A stretch of 64,000 nt of DNA, taken from Streptomyces cyaneofuscatus (GTDB lineage Bacteria > Actinomycetota > Actinomycetes > Streptomycetales > Streptomycetaceae). The stretch covers positions 1 through 64,000 of the forward strand of contig NZ_JOEM01000027.1 in NCBI RefSeq assembly GCF_000718135.1, written 5' to 3'. Each line of letters starts with the position of its first letter. The first letter of the stretch is position 1. The notes beneath the pieces are model-generated. The model had not been told where the DNA came from. It did not search any database and worked only from the letters and a program-made list of their open reading frames with translations. Shown one piece after another: positions 1 to 7,180 of the stretch. A program made the translations under genes and the position numbers.

Positions 1-45
1 GGTACTGCAGGGGGGACCCTGTGGGAGAGTAGGACGCCGCCGAAC
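1..45 (+). rRNA. rrf: 5S ribosomal RNA, 3' end (partial)
   Basis: The first about 45 bases carry the conserved 3' domain of actinobacterial 5S rRNA (ggtactgcag, then gtgggagagtaggacgccgc), and the rest of the gene lies upstream of the window. A strong intrinsic terminator follows directly, as expected at the end of an rRNA operon. The exact mature 3' end is uncertain by a few bases. Confidence 0.93.
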
Positions 46-60
46 AATTTTTCCGGGAAA

Positions 61-90
61 GCCCCGCACCGTATGGTGCGGGGCTTTTCT
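61..90 (+). terminator. rRNA operon intrinsic terminator
   Basis: A perfect 10-bp stem (gccccgcacc at 61-70 with ggtgcggggc at 75-84) closes a 4-nt loop and is followed by a T-rich tract (cttttct). It sits about 15 bases after the 5S rRNA. Confidence 0.9.
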
Positions 91-104
91 GCGTTCTGAG
101 CGTC

Positions 105-116
105 TAGGGTCGAACC
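105..116 (+). promoter_or_regulatory. Leaderless promoter -10 of the HAD phosphatase gene
   Basis: The hexamer TAGGGT at 105-110 is followed by six bases and then the ATG at 117. There is no Shine-Dalgarno sequence. This spacing is typical of Streptomyces transcripts that begin at the start codon. Confidence 0.6.
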
Positions 117-761
117 ATGCGCTACGAACTGGTCATCTTCGACAACGATGGTGTGCTCGTCGACAGTGAGCCGATCTCCAACACCATCCTCGCCGGCTAC
201 CTCACCGAACTCGGTCACCCCACCTCGTACGAGGAGTCGCTCCGCGACTACATGGGGGCCGCCGTGCACCGGGTGCACGACCTCGTCGAGGAGCGGGGTG
301 GCGAGAAGCTCCCCGCAGACTTCGAGGCCACCCTCTACGCCCGCACCTTTGCTGCCTTCCAGCAGGAGCTGGTGGCGGTGGACGGGGTCCAGGACCTGCT
401 CGGCAAGCTCGTCGCCGACGGGGTTGATTACTGCGTCGCCTCGTCCGGGAGCCACGAGAAGATCCGGGTCGGGCACCGTAAGACCGGGATCGACCAGTGG
501 TTCGAGGAGGAGTGGATCTTCAGCTCGGAGGACGTCGGGCGGGGCAAGCCGGCGCCGGACCTGTTCCTGCACGCCGCCGAGCGGATGGGCGTCGCGCCGG
601 AGCGGTGCGTCGTCATCGAGGACAGCCCGCTCGGCGTCGAGGCGGCCCGGGCCGCGGGGATGGACGTGTACGGGTTCACGTCGATGATGCCCGCGGACCG
701 GCTGGCGGGAGTGACCGGGTACTTCTCGGACATGGCCCAACTCCCGGAACTGCTCGCCTGA
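117..761 (+). CDS. HAD-superfamily hydrolase, beta-phosphoglucomutase/phosphatase-like
   Basis: This 214-residue protein is a cytoplasmic HAD phosphatase, probably acting on a small phosphorylated metabolite such as a sugar phosphate. Motif I is FDNDGVLVDS (residues 8-17), with nucleophile Asp9 and acid/base Asp11. A Ser-Ser-Gly motif II lies near residue 108, a Lys in a GKPAPD block serves as motif III, and an IEDSPLGVEAA segment carries the motif IV Asp. The helical cap between motif I and motif II gives the C1-cap, phosphoglucomutase-like architecture. The length is normal for the family. The start is fixed by a leaderless -10 six bases upstream. The substrate cannot be read from the sequence. 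The gene stands alone, with the MFS gene starting after an operator-like palindrome. Confidence 0.88.
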   Translation: MRYELVIFDNDGVLVDSEPISNTILAGYLTELGHPTSYEESLRDYMGAAVHRVHDLVEERGGEKLPADFEATLYARTFAAFQQELVAVDGVQDLLGKLVADGVDYCVASSGSHEKIRVGHRKTGIDQWFEEEWIFSSEDVGRGKPAPDLFLHAAERMGVAPERCVVIEDSPLGVEAARAAGMDVYGFTSMMPADRLAGVTGYFSDMAQLPELLA

Positions 762-764
762 TCC

Positions 765-782
765 ATCTACCCATGGGTAGAT
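765..782. promoter_or_regulatory. 18-bp perfect palindrome, probable operator of the MFS gene
   Basis: ATCTACCCATGGGTAGAT is an exact 18-bp palindrome. It ends 8 bases before the candidate -10 hexamer of the MFS gene, so it covers the -35 region where a repressor would block transcription. The binding protein is unknown, and no regulator gene is adjacent. Confidence 0.55.
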
Positions 783-790
783 CCTGGGCT

Positions 791-803
791 TACGCTCGCG
801 GCC
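791..803 (+). promoter_or_regulatory. Leaderless promoter -10 of the MFS gene
   Basis: TACGCT at 791-796 lies seven bases before the ATG at 804, and no Shine-Dalgarno sequence is present. The palindrome at 765-782 occupies the -35 side. Confidence 0.55.
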
Positions 804-2042
804 ATGACAGACGCGGGCATGACACGTCCGGGCGCGGTCGCCCCCGGCTTGCGGCGCGGCAGGGTCTCCCTGGCGCTGAGCTTCGGTGTCCAGGGGGTGG
901 CGTTCGCTCTCCTCGTGACGCGTATCCCCGCCCTCCAGGACCAGTACGGGATATCCGACGGGCTGCTGCCCGTCTTCCTCGCCGCTGTCCCGATCCTGGC
1001 GGGCGCCGGCAGCGTACTCACCGAGAAGGTGGTCGCGCGGGTGCGGCCCGGTGTCGTCCTGCGCTGGGCGCAGCCCCTCGTGCTGCTGTCCCTGCTCGGG
1101 GTGGGGGCGGGCCGTCAGCTCTGGCACATCGCCGTGGCGCTCGGGTTTTTCGGGCTGGCGGTCGGGGCGCTGGACGCCTCGATGAACATGATGGGCGTCA
1201 GCCTCCAGCGGGCGTACGGGCGCTCCATCATGCTCGGGTTCCACGCCGCGTACAGCCTCGGGGGGATCGCCGGGGCATCGCTGGCGTGGGTCGGGGCGCG
1301 CTGGGATCTGTCGCTGTTCGTGTCCTACCTGCCCGTCGTGGCCGTGCTGCTGCCCGCCGCCCTGGTGGGCAGCCGGTGGTACACCGAGGGGCGGAGTCCG
1401 GAGGAGCCAGTCGGCGGAGGGGCGCCGAAGGCGGCCGGGGGGTCCCTGTCGTTCAAGCTGCTGCTGCCGCTCTGCCTGGTGATGTGCTTCGCGTACATCG
1501 GTGACTCGACCGTCTCCAACTGGAGTGCCAAGTACCTCCAGGACGTGCTCGGCAGCTCGGAGCAGATGTCGACGCTTCCCTACAACGTCTACATGGTGAC
1601 GACGCTGCTGGGGCGGGCCGTCGGGGACCTCGGGGTGCGGCGGTTCGGGGCGGTGGCCGTGGTGCGGGGCGGGAGTCTCCTGGCGGCCGGCGGGTTCGCG
1701 GTGGTGGCCGGGGCGCCGGGAGCCTGGGTGGGGATGCTCGGGTTCACCATGCTCGGGCTCGGGCTCTGTGTGATCGTGCCGCAGACCTTCGCCGCGGCCG
1801 GGCGGTTGTTCCCGGGGAACAGTGACGCCGCCGTGGCCCGGCTCAATATCTTCAACTATGTGGGGTTCCTGGTGGGTTCGCCGCTGGTGGGGGTTCTGGG
1901 CGATGCGTGGAGCTACCGGGGCGCCATGCTCGTACCGATGGTTCTGGTGCTGGCGACGCTGGTGTATGCCCGCTCGTTCGCTCCGAGCCCCGCCCGATAC
2001 GGTGGCGGGCATGAGCGGCCGCACACAGCTGATGTGGGATGA
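804..2042 (+). CDS. MFS transporter
   Basis: A 412-residue integral membrane protein with about 12 hydrophobic helices and short charged loops, typical of the major facilitator superfamily. The first helix follows a cytoplasmic Arg-rich segment, and a longer hydrophilic loop (roughly residues 190-215) separates two six-helix halves. The pattern, with repeated Gly-rich helices such as LGLGLCVIVPQ, fits the branch of uncharacterised sugar or drug permeases. Substrate and direction are unknown. The 3' end overlaps the start of the AcuC-like gene by 32 bp, so the two are probably co-transcribed. Upstream control is probably through the 18-bp palindrome over its -35 region. Confidence 0.85.
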   Translation: MTDAGMTRPGAVAPGLRRGRVSLALSFGVQGVAFALLVTRIPALQDQYGISDGLLPVFLAAVPILAGAGSVLTEKVVARVRPGVVLRWAQPLVLLSLLGVGAGRQLWHIAVALGFFGLAVGALDASMNMMGVSLQRAYGRSIMLGFHAAYSLGGIAGASLAWVGARWDLSLFVSYLPVVAVLLPAALVGSRWYTEGRSPEEPVGGGAPKAAGGSLSFKLLLPLCLVMCFAYIGDSTVSNWSAKYLQDVLGSSEQMSTLPYNVYMVTTLLGRAVGDLGVRRFGAVAVVRGGSLLAAGGFAVVAGAPGAWVGMLGFTMLGLGLCVIVPQTFAAAGRLFPGNSDAAVARLNIFNYVGFLVGSPLVGVLGDAWSYRGAMLVPMVLVLATLVYARSFAPSPARYGGGHERPHTADVG

Positions 2043-3183
2043 CGCAGTTACGGGATACGACTTCGGGGAGAGTCACCCCATGGACCCGGTCCGCCTCGCC
2101 CTGACGATGGGGCTGGTGCGGGCGTTCGGGCTCGATGAGGCGGTGGACCTGCGGGGGGCGAAGCCCGTGGGGGACTCGACCCTGCGGCTCGTGCACCGGC
2201 AGGACTACGTCTCCGCCGTGCGGGCCGCATCGGCCGATCCCCGGGCGGCCGACCAGGAGTACGGGCTGGGTACGGTGGATGATCCGGCGTTCGCGGGGAT
2301 GCATGAGGCGTCCGCGCTGATCGCCGGGCTGTCCGTCGGGGCCGCCGAGGCCGTGTGGCGCGGGGAGACCGCGCACGCGGTGAACTTCACCGGGGGGTTG
2401 CACCACGCCATGCCGGGCGCGGCCGCCGGGTTCTGCATCTACAACGATCCGGCCCTCGCCATCGCCCGGCTGCTGGAGCTCGGCGCCGAGCGGGTCGCGT
2501 ACGTCGATGTGGACGTCCACCACGGGGACGGGGTGCAGGCCGCGTTCTGGGAGGACCCCAGGGTGCTGACGATCTCGCTGCACGAGCACCCGCGCACTCT
2601 TTTCCCGCAGACCGGGTGGCCGGCGGAGACCGGGGCCGGGGCGGGCGAGGGGTCCGCGGTGAACCTGGCGTTGCCCGCCGGGACCGGGGACGCCGGGTGG
2701 CTGCGGGCGTTCCATGCCGTGGTGCCCGAGCTGCTGGCCGATTTCCGGCCCCAGGTGCTCGTCACGCAGCACGGGGCCGACACGCACTTCGAGGATCCGC
2801 TCGCCCATCTCGCCGTCTCCCTGGACGCCCAGCGGGCGGTCATGGAGTCCTGTCACGAGCTGGCGCACCAGTACGCGGAGGGCGGGCGGTGGGTGGCGCT
2901 CGGCGGGGGCGGGTACGCGGTGGTGGATGTCGTACCGCGGTCGTGGACGCATCTGGTCGGGATCGCCGCGCACGCTCCCGTCGATCCGGAGTCGGTGGTT
3001 CCGCCGTCGTGGCGGGATCTTGTCTACGCCCGTACGCGGCAGTTGGGCCCTGGCCGGATGACCGACGGGCGTACGCCCTCCTGGAAGTCCTGGGAGGACG
3101 GATACGACCCGGCGGACCGGCTGGACCAGGCGGTCATCGCGACCCGTAAGGCGGCGTTCCCGCTGCGGGGGCTGCTCGCCTGA
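2011..3183 (+). CDS. Acetoin utilization protein AcuC-like / class II histone deacetylase family
   Basis: A 390-residue zinc-dependent deacetylase of the arginase/deacetylase fold. The signature DVDVHHGDGVQ (about residues 164-174) supplies the tandem His pair and metal-binding Asp; a second metal-site region reads VTQHGADTHFEDP, and a Gly-rich GGGGYAV loop carries the catalytic Tyr. In Bacillus, AcuC deacetylates acetyl-CoA synthetase; the partner here is not known. The chosen ATG at 2011 is the first codon followed by family-like sequence (MSGRTQLMWD) and lies inside the 3' end of the MFS gene. An in-frame extension upstream to 1822 only translates the MFS gene out of frame. The phosphatase-like gene lies about 100 bp downstream. 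Confidence 0.88.
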   Translation: MSGRTQLMWDDAVTGYDFGESHPMDPVRLALTMGLVRAFGLDEAVDLRGAKPVGDSTLRLVHRQDYVSAVRAASADPRAADQEYGLGTVDDPAFAGMHEASALIAGLSVGAAEAVWRGETAHAVNFTGGLHHAMPGAAAGFCIYNDPALAIARLLELGAERVAYVDVDVHHGDGVQAAFWEDPRVLTISLHEHPRTLFPQTGWPAETGAGAGEGSAVNLALPAGTGDAGWLRAFHAVVPELLADFRPQVLVTQHGADTHFEDPLAHLAVSLDAQRAVMESCHELAHQYAEGGRWVALGGGGYAVVDVVPRSWTHLVGIAAHAPVDPESVVPPSWRDLVYARTRQLGPGRMTDGRTPSWKSWEDGYDPADRLDQAVIATRKAAFPLRGLLA

Positions 3184-3289
3184 CCCGGTGGCGTACGCGG
3201 GTGGGCATTGTGCCGTGCGGTTACGCCAACAGTGGGGCGTACCGGGATTTCGGCCCGCCCGGGTGGTCCGGTACGGCAGCATCCCGAGG

Positions 3290-4105
3290 GTGTTGAGCAC
3301 CGGGGCGTTACGCGCCCATCTGCTGGCGGCCCGGCTGGCCGGGCCCGTTGCCACGTCGCGCGAGAACAGTCTGCGCAGCTACCGGCTGTTCGCCGCGCGC
3401 GATCCGCGGGTGATGCTCGGGCTCGCGCCCGAGCGGGCTTGGGCCGAGCCGGAGGTGCTGCGGCTGATGGCGGAGCGGTGCGGGGTCTCGGCCGATCCGG
3501 CGCATGTGTCGGGTCCGGACGCGATCGACCCGGAGCGGACGGTGGCCGCGCTGGACGCGTTCGCGGAGCGGCTGGGGCGGGTGGCGTCGTTGCGGGCCCC
3601 GGTGCTGCTGGGGACCGGGCATCCGCACCGGCTGTTGGGGTTCTACGCCGGGCTGGCAGACGCCTTGTCGTCGGCGGGATGCCCTGTTCTCACCCCCGCG
3701 CAGGGGAGATGTATCGACATAACGACCCGGTTCGGCGTACGCACGTACCGCCTCGACTACGTACGGGGGGTCGCGCTGGTACGCGAGCCCGGGGGGCGGC
3801 CCTCGGGTGGTGAAACCGGCGCACACACGCATTCCCCGCTGCCGGTCCGGGTGGCGCTCCAGGACGCGGCGGAGCGGTACGGGGTTCTTCCGGAGCTGGT
3901 GATCGGGGATCACGGGTGGGTCTGCGGCGCAGGTCAGCTCGGTATCGAGGCGATCGGGCCGGCGGATACGGATGATCCCGCGCTCTTCGTCGGCGAGGCC
4001 GAGGGGCGGGTTTCGGTCGTCGTACCGCTGGATGACGGGGTCCGTTCGCACTACTACCGGCCACTGACGAGGTATGTGCTCCACCGGGCCGGTCTGTCCT
4101 CGTAG
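3290..4105 (+). CDS. Conserved Streptomyces phosphatase-like protein with a TTA codon
   Basis: A soluble protein of 271 residues, conserved in streptomycetes as far as I recall and usually annotated as a phosphatase. Conserved-looking blocks are GTGHPHRLLG, LTPAQG, GDHGWVCGAGQLG and GEAEGRVSVVVPLDD. His and Asp clusters suggest a metal site, but I cannot assign a catalytic mechanism. The GTG at 3290 is preferred because the family begins near VLSTGALRAH; the frame is open back to 3188 and a longer form is possible. Codon 7 (3308-3310) is TTA, the leucine codon read only by the bldA tRNA, so translation should be delayed until differentiation. A second TTA lies in the upstream in-frame extension. 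The neighbouring bdtA and bldN genes fit such timing. Confidence 0.75.
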   Translation: MLSTGALRAHLLAARLAGPVATSRENSLRSYRLFAARDPRVMLGLAPERAWAEPEVLRLMAERCGVSADPAHVSGPDAIDPERTVAALDAFAERLGRVASLRAPVLLGTGHPHRLLGFYAGLADALSSAGCPVLTPAQGRCIDITTRFGVRTYRLDYVRGVALVREPGGRPSGGETGAHTHSPLPVRVALQDAAERYGVLPELVIGDHGWVCGAGQLGIEAIGPADTDDPALFVGEAEGRVSVVVPLDDGVRSHYYRPLTRYVLHRAGLSS

Positions 4106-4233
4106 CCGCCCGGACGTCCCTCCTCTTCCCCACTCGCACCACCCGCCCCTAACCTGGGGAGTGAGCGCACAGCGACGAAGAGTCACCGGAGGGGAAGCCG
4201 GTGCGCGTCCGGTGCGGAAGGTACAGGTGGGTC

Positions 4234-4446
4234 ATGGCTGCTGACAACGAAAGGCCTCTCAACGAGGTCAGGTTTCTGACCGTGGCGGAAGTCGCCTCGG
4301 TCATGCGAGTGTCGAAGATGACCGTGTACCGCTTGGTGCACAGCGGTCATCTGCCGGCGATCCGGGTGGGAAGGTCCTTCCGGGTGCCGGAGCAAGCGGT
4401 TCACGCGTATCTCCGCGAGTCCTTTGTGGGGGTGGAATCAGCCTGA
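4234..4446 (+). CDS. bdtA: BldC/excisionase-type HTH regulator, BdtA-like
   Basis: A 70-residue DNA-binding protein of the MerR-like/excisionase helix-turn-helix class. The core VAEVASVMRVSKMTVYRLVH (about residues 17-36) is the HTH, followed by a wing containing RVGRSFRVPE. It is the size of BldC and consists of a single domain. Neighbouring genes (bS22, epimerase, acyltransferase, bldN) match the setting of bdtA, described in S. coelicolor as a target of the developmental regulator BldD; the symbol rests on that context and on recall. The ATG at 4234 is chosen over an upstream in-frame GTG at 4201 because a GGTGGG Shine-Dalgarno-like sequence precedes it. It probably regulates transcription during development; its targets are unknown. 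Confidence 0.85.
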   Translation: MAADNERPLNEVRFLTVAEVASVMRVSKMTVYRLVHSGHLPAIRVGRSFRVPEQAVHAYLRESFVGVESA

Positions 4447-4599
4447 GGCCGCCCTCAAAACCCTGAGGAAAGCCGTCGGACCGCCTGGGGTCTGCCCTCG
4501 GATTACGTCCCTCACCCGGTGGCGGGTAGGCTAGGCCGACGTAGGTCGTGTGGGCCCAGACGCCCCGCACCAGTGAAGATGAAGTGAGCGAGGGTAGTC

Positions 4600-4698
4600 G
4601 TGGGCTCTGTTATCAAGAAGCGGCGCAAGCGGATGGCCAAGAAGAAGCACCGCAAGCTGCTCAAGCGCACGCGCGTTCAGCGTCGCAACAAGAAGTAA
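4600..4698 (+). CDS. Small ribosomal subunit protein bS22 (AURKAIP1/COX24 domain), 32 residues
   Basis: A tiny, extremely basic protein ([20 protein letters not shown] at its start) of 32 residues, more than half Lys or Arg. It is nearly identical to the 33-residue bS22 found bound to 16S rRNA near the decoding centre in Mycobacterium smegmatis ribosome structures. The GTG start at 4600 follows a GAGGG-like sequence. The gene is too short for usual gene finders. A strong terminator follows at 4721-4753 and a TAGGCT -10 candidate lies at 4527-4532, so it is probably its own transcription unit. Confidence 0.9.
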   Translation: MGSVIKKRRKRMAKKKHRKLLKRTRVQRRNKK

Positions 4699-4720
4699 GC
4701 GAACGCAGTTCGTGAGATCC

Positions 4721-4753
4721 GCAGCCCTCCCGCCGTCCTGGCGGGAGGGCTGC
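4721..4753 (+). terminator. Terminator after bS22
   Basis: A perfect 14-bp stem (gcagccctcccgcc at 4721-4734 with its complement at 4740-4753) closes a 5-nt loop. Confidence 0.8.
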
Positions 4754-4886
4754 GGTGCGTTTCGGGGCACGGGGTCGTCACAGGGAACCGTCCAAGCGCT
4801 ACGGTGACGGCCAGGGAAGTTACCGCGGGAAGCAGGGGAACAGGGAAGCAGGGTTCGGCTTCCCGTGCCGACGGAAGGCGCTGGTC

Positions 4887-5975
4887 TTGGGGAAGGTCGT
4901 CCTCGTCACAGGAGTGGCCCGGCAGCTGGGGGGCCGCTTCGTCCGGCGCGTCCAGCGCGATCCCGGGGTGGACCGGGTGATCGCCGTGGACGCGGTCGCG
5001 CCCGCGCACCCGCTGGGGGAGGCGGAGTTCGTCCGCGCGGACATCCGGCAGTCCGCGCTGGCGCGGATCCTGGCCGAGTACGCCGTCGACACGGTCGTGC
5101 ACCTGGACGTCTCCGGCAAGGCGCTCGGCGCCGGCGGCCGGACGGCGATCAAGGAGACCAACGTCATCGGCACCATGCAGCTGCTCGGTGCCTGCCAGAA
5201 GTCGCCGACCGTGCAGCGGCTCGTGGTGAAGTCCAGCACGAGCGTGTACGGGTCGGCGTCCCGCGATCCGGCGGTGTTCACCGAGACCACGCCGCCCAAG
5301 TCGCTGCCGAGCGGCGGGTTCGCGAAGGACGCGGTGGAGGTCGAGGGGTACGTACGGGGCTTCGCCCGGCGGCGGCCGGACGTCGCGGTGTGCGTGCTGC
5401 GGTTCGCCAACATCCTGGGGCCGCGGCCGGACTCGCCGCTGGCGGACTATCTGTCGCTGCCGGTCCTGCCGACGGTCTTCGGCTACGACCCCCGGCTCCA
5501 GTTCGTGCACGAGGACGATGTGGTCGACGTCCTCCAGGTCGCCGCGCGTGAGCCCCGGCGCGGGACGCTGAACAGCGGGACCTTCAACATCGCCGGGGAG
5601 GGGGTGCTGTTGCTCTCCCAGTGCTCGCGGCGGCTGGGGAAGCCGACCGTTCCGGTGCTGCTGCCCGCCGTCACGTGGGTCGGCTCGGCGCTCCGTACGA
5701 TCGGCATGACCGACTTCTCGCCGGAGCAGATCCGGCTGCTGACCCACGGCAGGGTGGTGTCGACCGTGCAGATGCGCGAGACCCTCGGTTTCCGGCCGGA
5801 GTTCACCACGGCCGGGACGTTCGCGGAGTTCGCGCGGAGCCGGGGCCCGGGGCTGCTGCCGCCGGAGACGGTGGGCAGGGCGGTGGGGTGGCTGGCGGAG
5901 CTGCCGCTGCCGGGGGGTGCCGGGCCGCGGGAGCGCGGGACCGGTGCGGTACAGACGACTCACGGCGCCAGGTAG
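4887..5975 (+). CDS. NAD-dependent epimerase/dehydratase family protein
   Basis: An extended short-chain dehydrogenase of 362 residues with an N-terminal Rossmann fold. The dinucleotide loop near residues 5-14 (VLVTGVARQLGG) is atypical, with Arg-Gln in place of the usual Gly-Phe. The catalytic Ser is present in VKSSTSVYG, but the expected YxxxK pair is replaced by a segment reading FAKDAVEVE, so classical sugar epimerase chemistry is doubtful. The start is the TTG at 4887, which has a GGAAGG Shine-Dalgarno sequence at a good distance and begins family-like sequence (LGKVVLVTG); the open frame back to 4755 overlaps the bS22 terminator region. The acyltransferase starts 15 bp after its stop, indicating an operon. 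Confidence 0.83.
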   Translation: MGKVVLVTGVARQLGGRFVRRVQRDPGVDRVIAVDAVAPAHPLGEAEFVRADIRQSALARILAEYAVDTVVHLDVSGKALGAGGRTAIKETNVIGTMQLLGACQKSPTVQRLVVKSSTSVYGSASRDPAVFTETTPPKSLPSGGFAKDAVEVEGYVRGFARRRPDVAVCVLRFANILGPRPDSPLADYLSLPVLPTVFGYDPRLQFVHEDDVVDVLQVAAREPRRGTLNSGTFNIAGEGVLLLSQCSRRLGKPTVPVLLPAVTWVGSALRTIGMTDFSPEQIRLLTHGRVVSTVQMRETLGFRPEFTTAGTFAEFARSRGPGLLPPETVGRAVGWLAELPLPGGAGPRERGTGAVQTTHGAR

Positions 5976-5990
5976 AGGAGCGCGGCCACG

Positions 5991-7085
5991 ATGGCGGATG
6001 CCAAGGTCATTCCGTTCGACGACGACCGTTCGCGGTCCGGTGGCGGCTCGCGTCCGGCCCGGCGCCGGACGGGGAGCGGCAGCGGTGGGCGGGGCGACGG
6101 CTCCACGGCCCCTGTGAGCGCCCTGCCGGGCGGCCGGCTCCCTGGCCCCTCCCCGGAGGCCGGGGAGGGGCCGCAGGAGCCTCAGCAGCCCCAGGAGGCC
6201 CCGGAGTCCCGGGAGTATCCGGTGGGCGAGGCGCGGGGGACCGATGGTGGCTGGGACCGGCGGATCGCGGGCGGGCTGGCGTTCCTGCGGCGGCGGGTCA
6301 CCGGTGACTACGAGGTCGACGAGTTCGGTTACGACAAGGAGCTCACCGACCAGGTCCTGATGTCGGCGTTGCGGCCGCTGGCGGACAAGTACTTCCGGGT
6401 CGAGGTGAAGGGCATCGAGAACATCCCGTCGGAGGGCGGGGCGCTCATCGTGGCCAACCACTCCGGCACGCTGCCCCTGGACGGGCTGATGCTCCAGGTC
6501 GCGGTGCACGACAACCACCCGGCCGAGCGCCATCTGCGGCTGCTCGCCGCCGATCTGGTCTTCCACCTCCCGGTCGTCAACGAGCTGGCGCGCAAGGCCG
6601 GGCACACGCTGGCCTGTGCGGAGGACGCGCAGCGGCTGCTGGAGCTCGGCGAGATCGTCGGGGTGATGCCGGAGGGCTTCAAGGGGATCGGGAAGCCGTT
6701 CGGCGACCGGTACAAGCTGCAGCGGTTCGGACGGGGCGGGTTCGTCTCGACGGCGCTGCGGGCGGGGGCGCCGATCGTGCCGTGCTCGATCGTGGGGGCC
6801 GAGGAGATCTACCCGATGATCGGCAACGCGAAGACGCTGGCGCGGCTGCTGGGCTTCCCGTACTTCCCGATCACGCCGACGTTCCCGTGGCTGGGGCCGC
6901 TGGGTGCGGTGCCGCTGCCGACGAAGTGGACGATCCAGTTCGGTGAGCCGATCCCGACGGACGGCTATCCGCCGGAGGCGGCCGAGGACCCGATGCTGAT
7001 GTTCAACCTGACGGACCAGGTGCGGGAGCAGATCCAGCACACGCTGTACAAGCTGCTGGTGCAGCGGCGGTCGGTCTTCTTCTGA
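5991..7085 (+). CDS. Lysophospholipid acyltransferase family protein (PlsC-like)
   Basis: A 364-residue acyltransferase with a disordered, Arg/Gly/Pro/Glu-rich N-terminal segment of about 85 residues. The catalytic region contains the acyl-acceptor block NHSGTLPLDG (about residues 155-164) with the conserved His and Asp, and a second block PEGFKGIGKP that binds the glycerol phosphate. A membrane-associated role in phospholipid or glycolipid acylation is likely; the lipid substrate is unknown. It lies 15 bp downstream of the epimerase gene and probably shares its transcript. A GAGGAG-like sequence precedes the ATG. A strong bidirectional terminator separates it from rsbN. Confidence 0.87.
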   Translation: MADAKVIPFDDDRSRSGGGSRPARRRTGSGSGGRGDGSTAPVSALPGGRLPGPSPEAGEGPQEPQQPQEAPESREYPVGEARGTDGGWDRRIAGGLAFLRRRVTGDYEVDEFGYDKELTDQVLMSALRPLADKYFRVEVKGIENIPSEGGALIVANHSGTLPLDGLMLQVAVHDNHPAERHLRLLAADLVFHLPVVNELARKAGHTLACAEDAQRLLELGEIVGVMPEGFKGIGKPFGDRYKLQRFGRGGFVSTALRAGAPIVPCSIVGAEEIYPMIGNAKTLARLLGFPYFPITPTFPWLGPLGAVPLPTKWTIQFGEPIPTDGYPPEAAEDPMLMFNLTDQVREQIQHTLYKLLVQRRSVFF

Positions 7086-7124
7086 GGCTCGGTCTACTGA
7101 AGGCTCGGTCTTCTGAGGGTTCGG

Positions 7125-7177
7125 GTACGAGGGAGGGGGCCGGTGCGCGGATCGCGTACCGGCCCCCTCCCTCGTAC
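7125..7177. terminator. Bidirectional terminator between the acyltransferase gene and rsbN
   Basis: A perfect 20-bp stem (arms 7125-7144 and 7158-7177, containing gagggagggggccggt) surrounds a 13-nt loop in the gap between convergent genes. Just before it, three short near-repeats of ggctcggtct (7085-7124) suggest local duplication. Confidence 0.8.
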
Positions 7178-7180
7178 GTG

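Noticed and set aside
4677-7040. Long minus-strand open frame opposite the epimerase and acyltransferase genes
   Set aside because: Arg/Pro/His-rich, without any family motif; it is the GC-bias shadow of two good genes on the plus strand.
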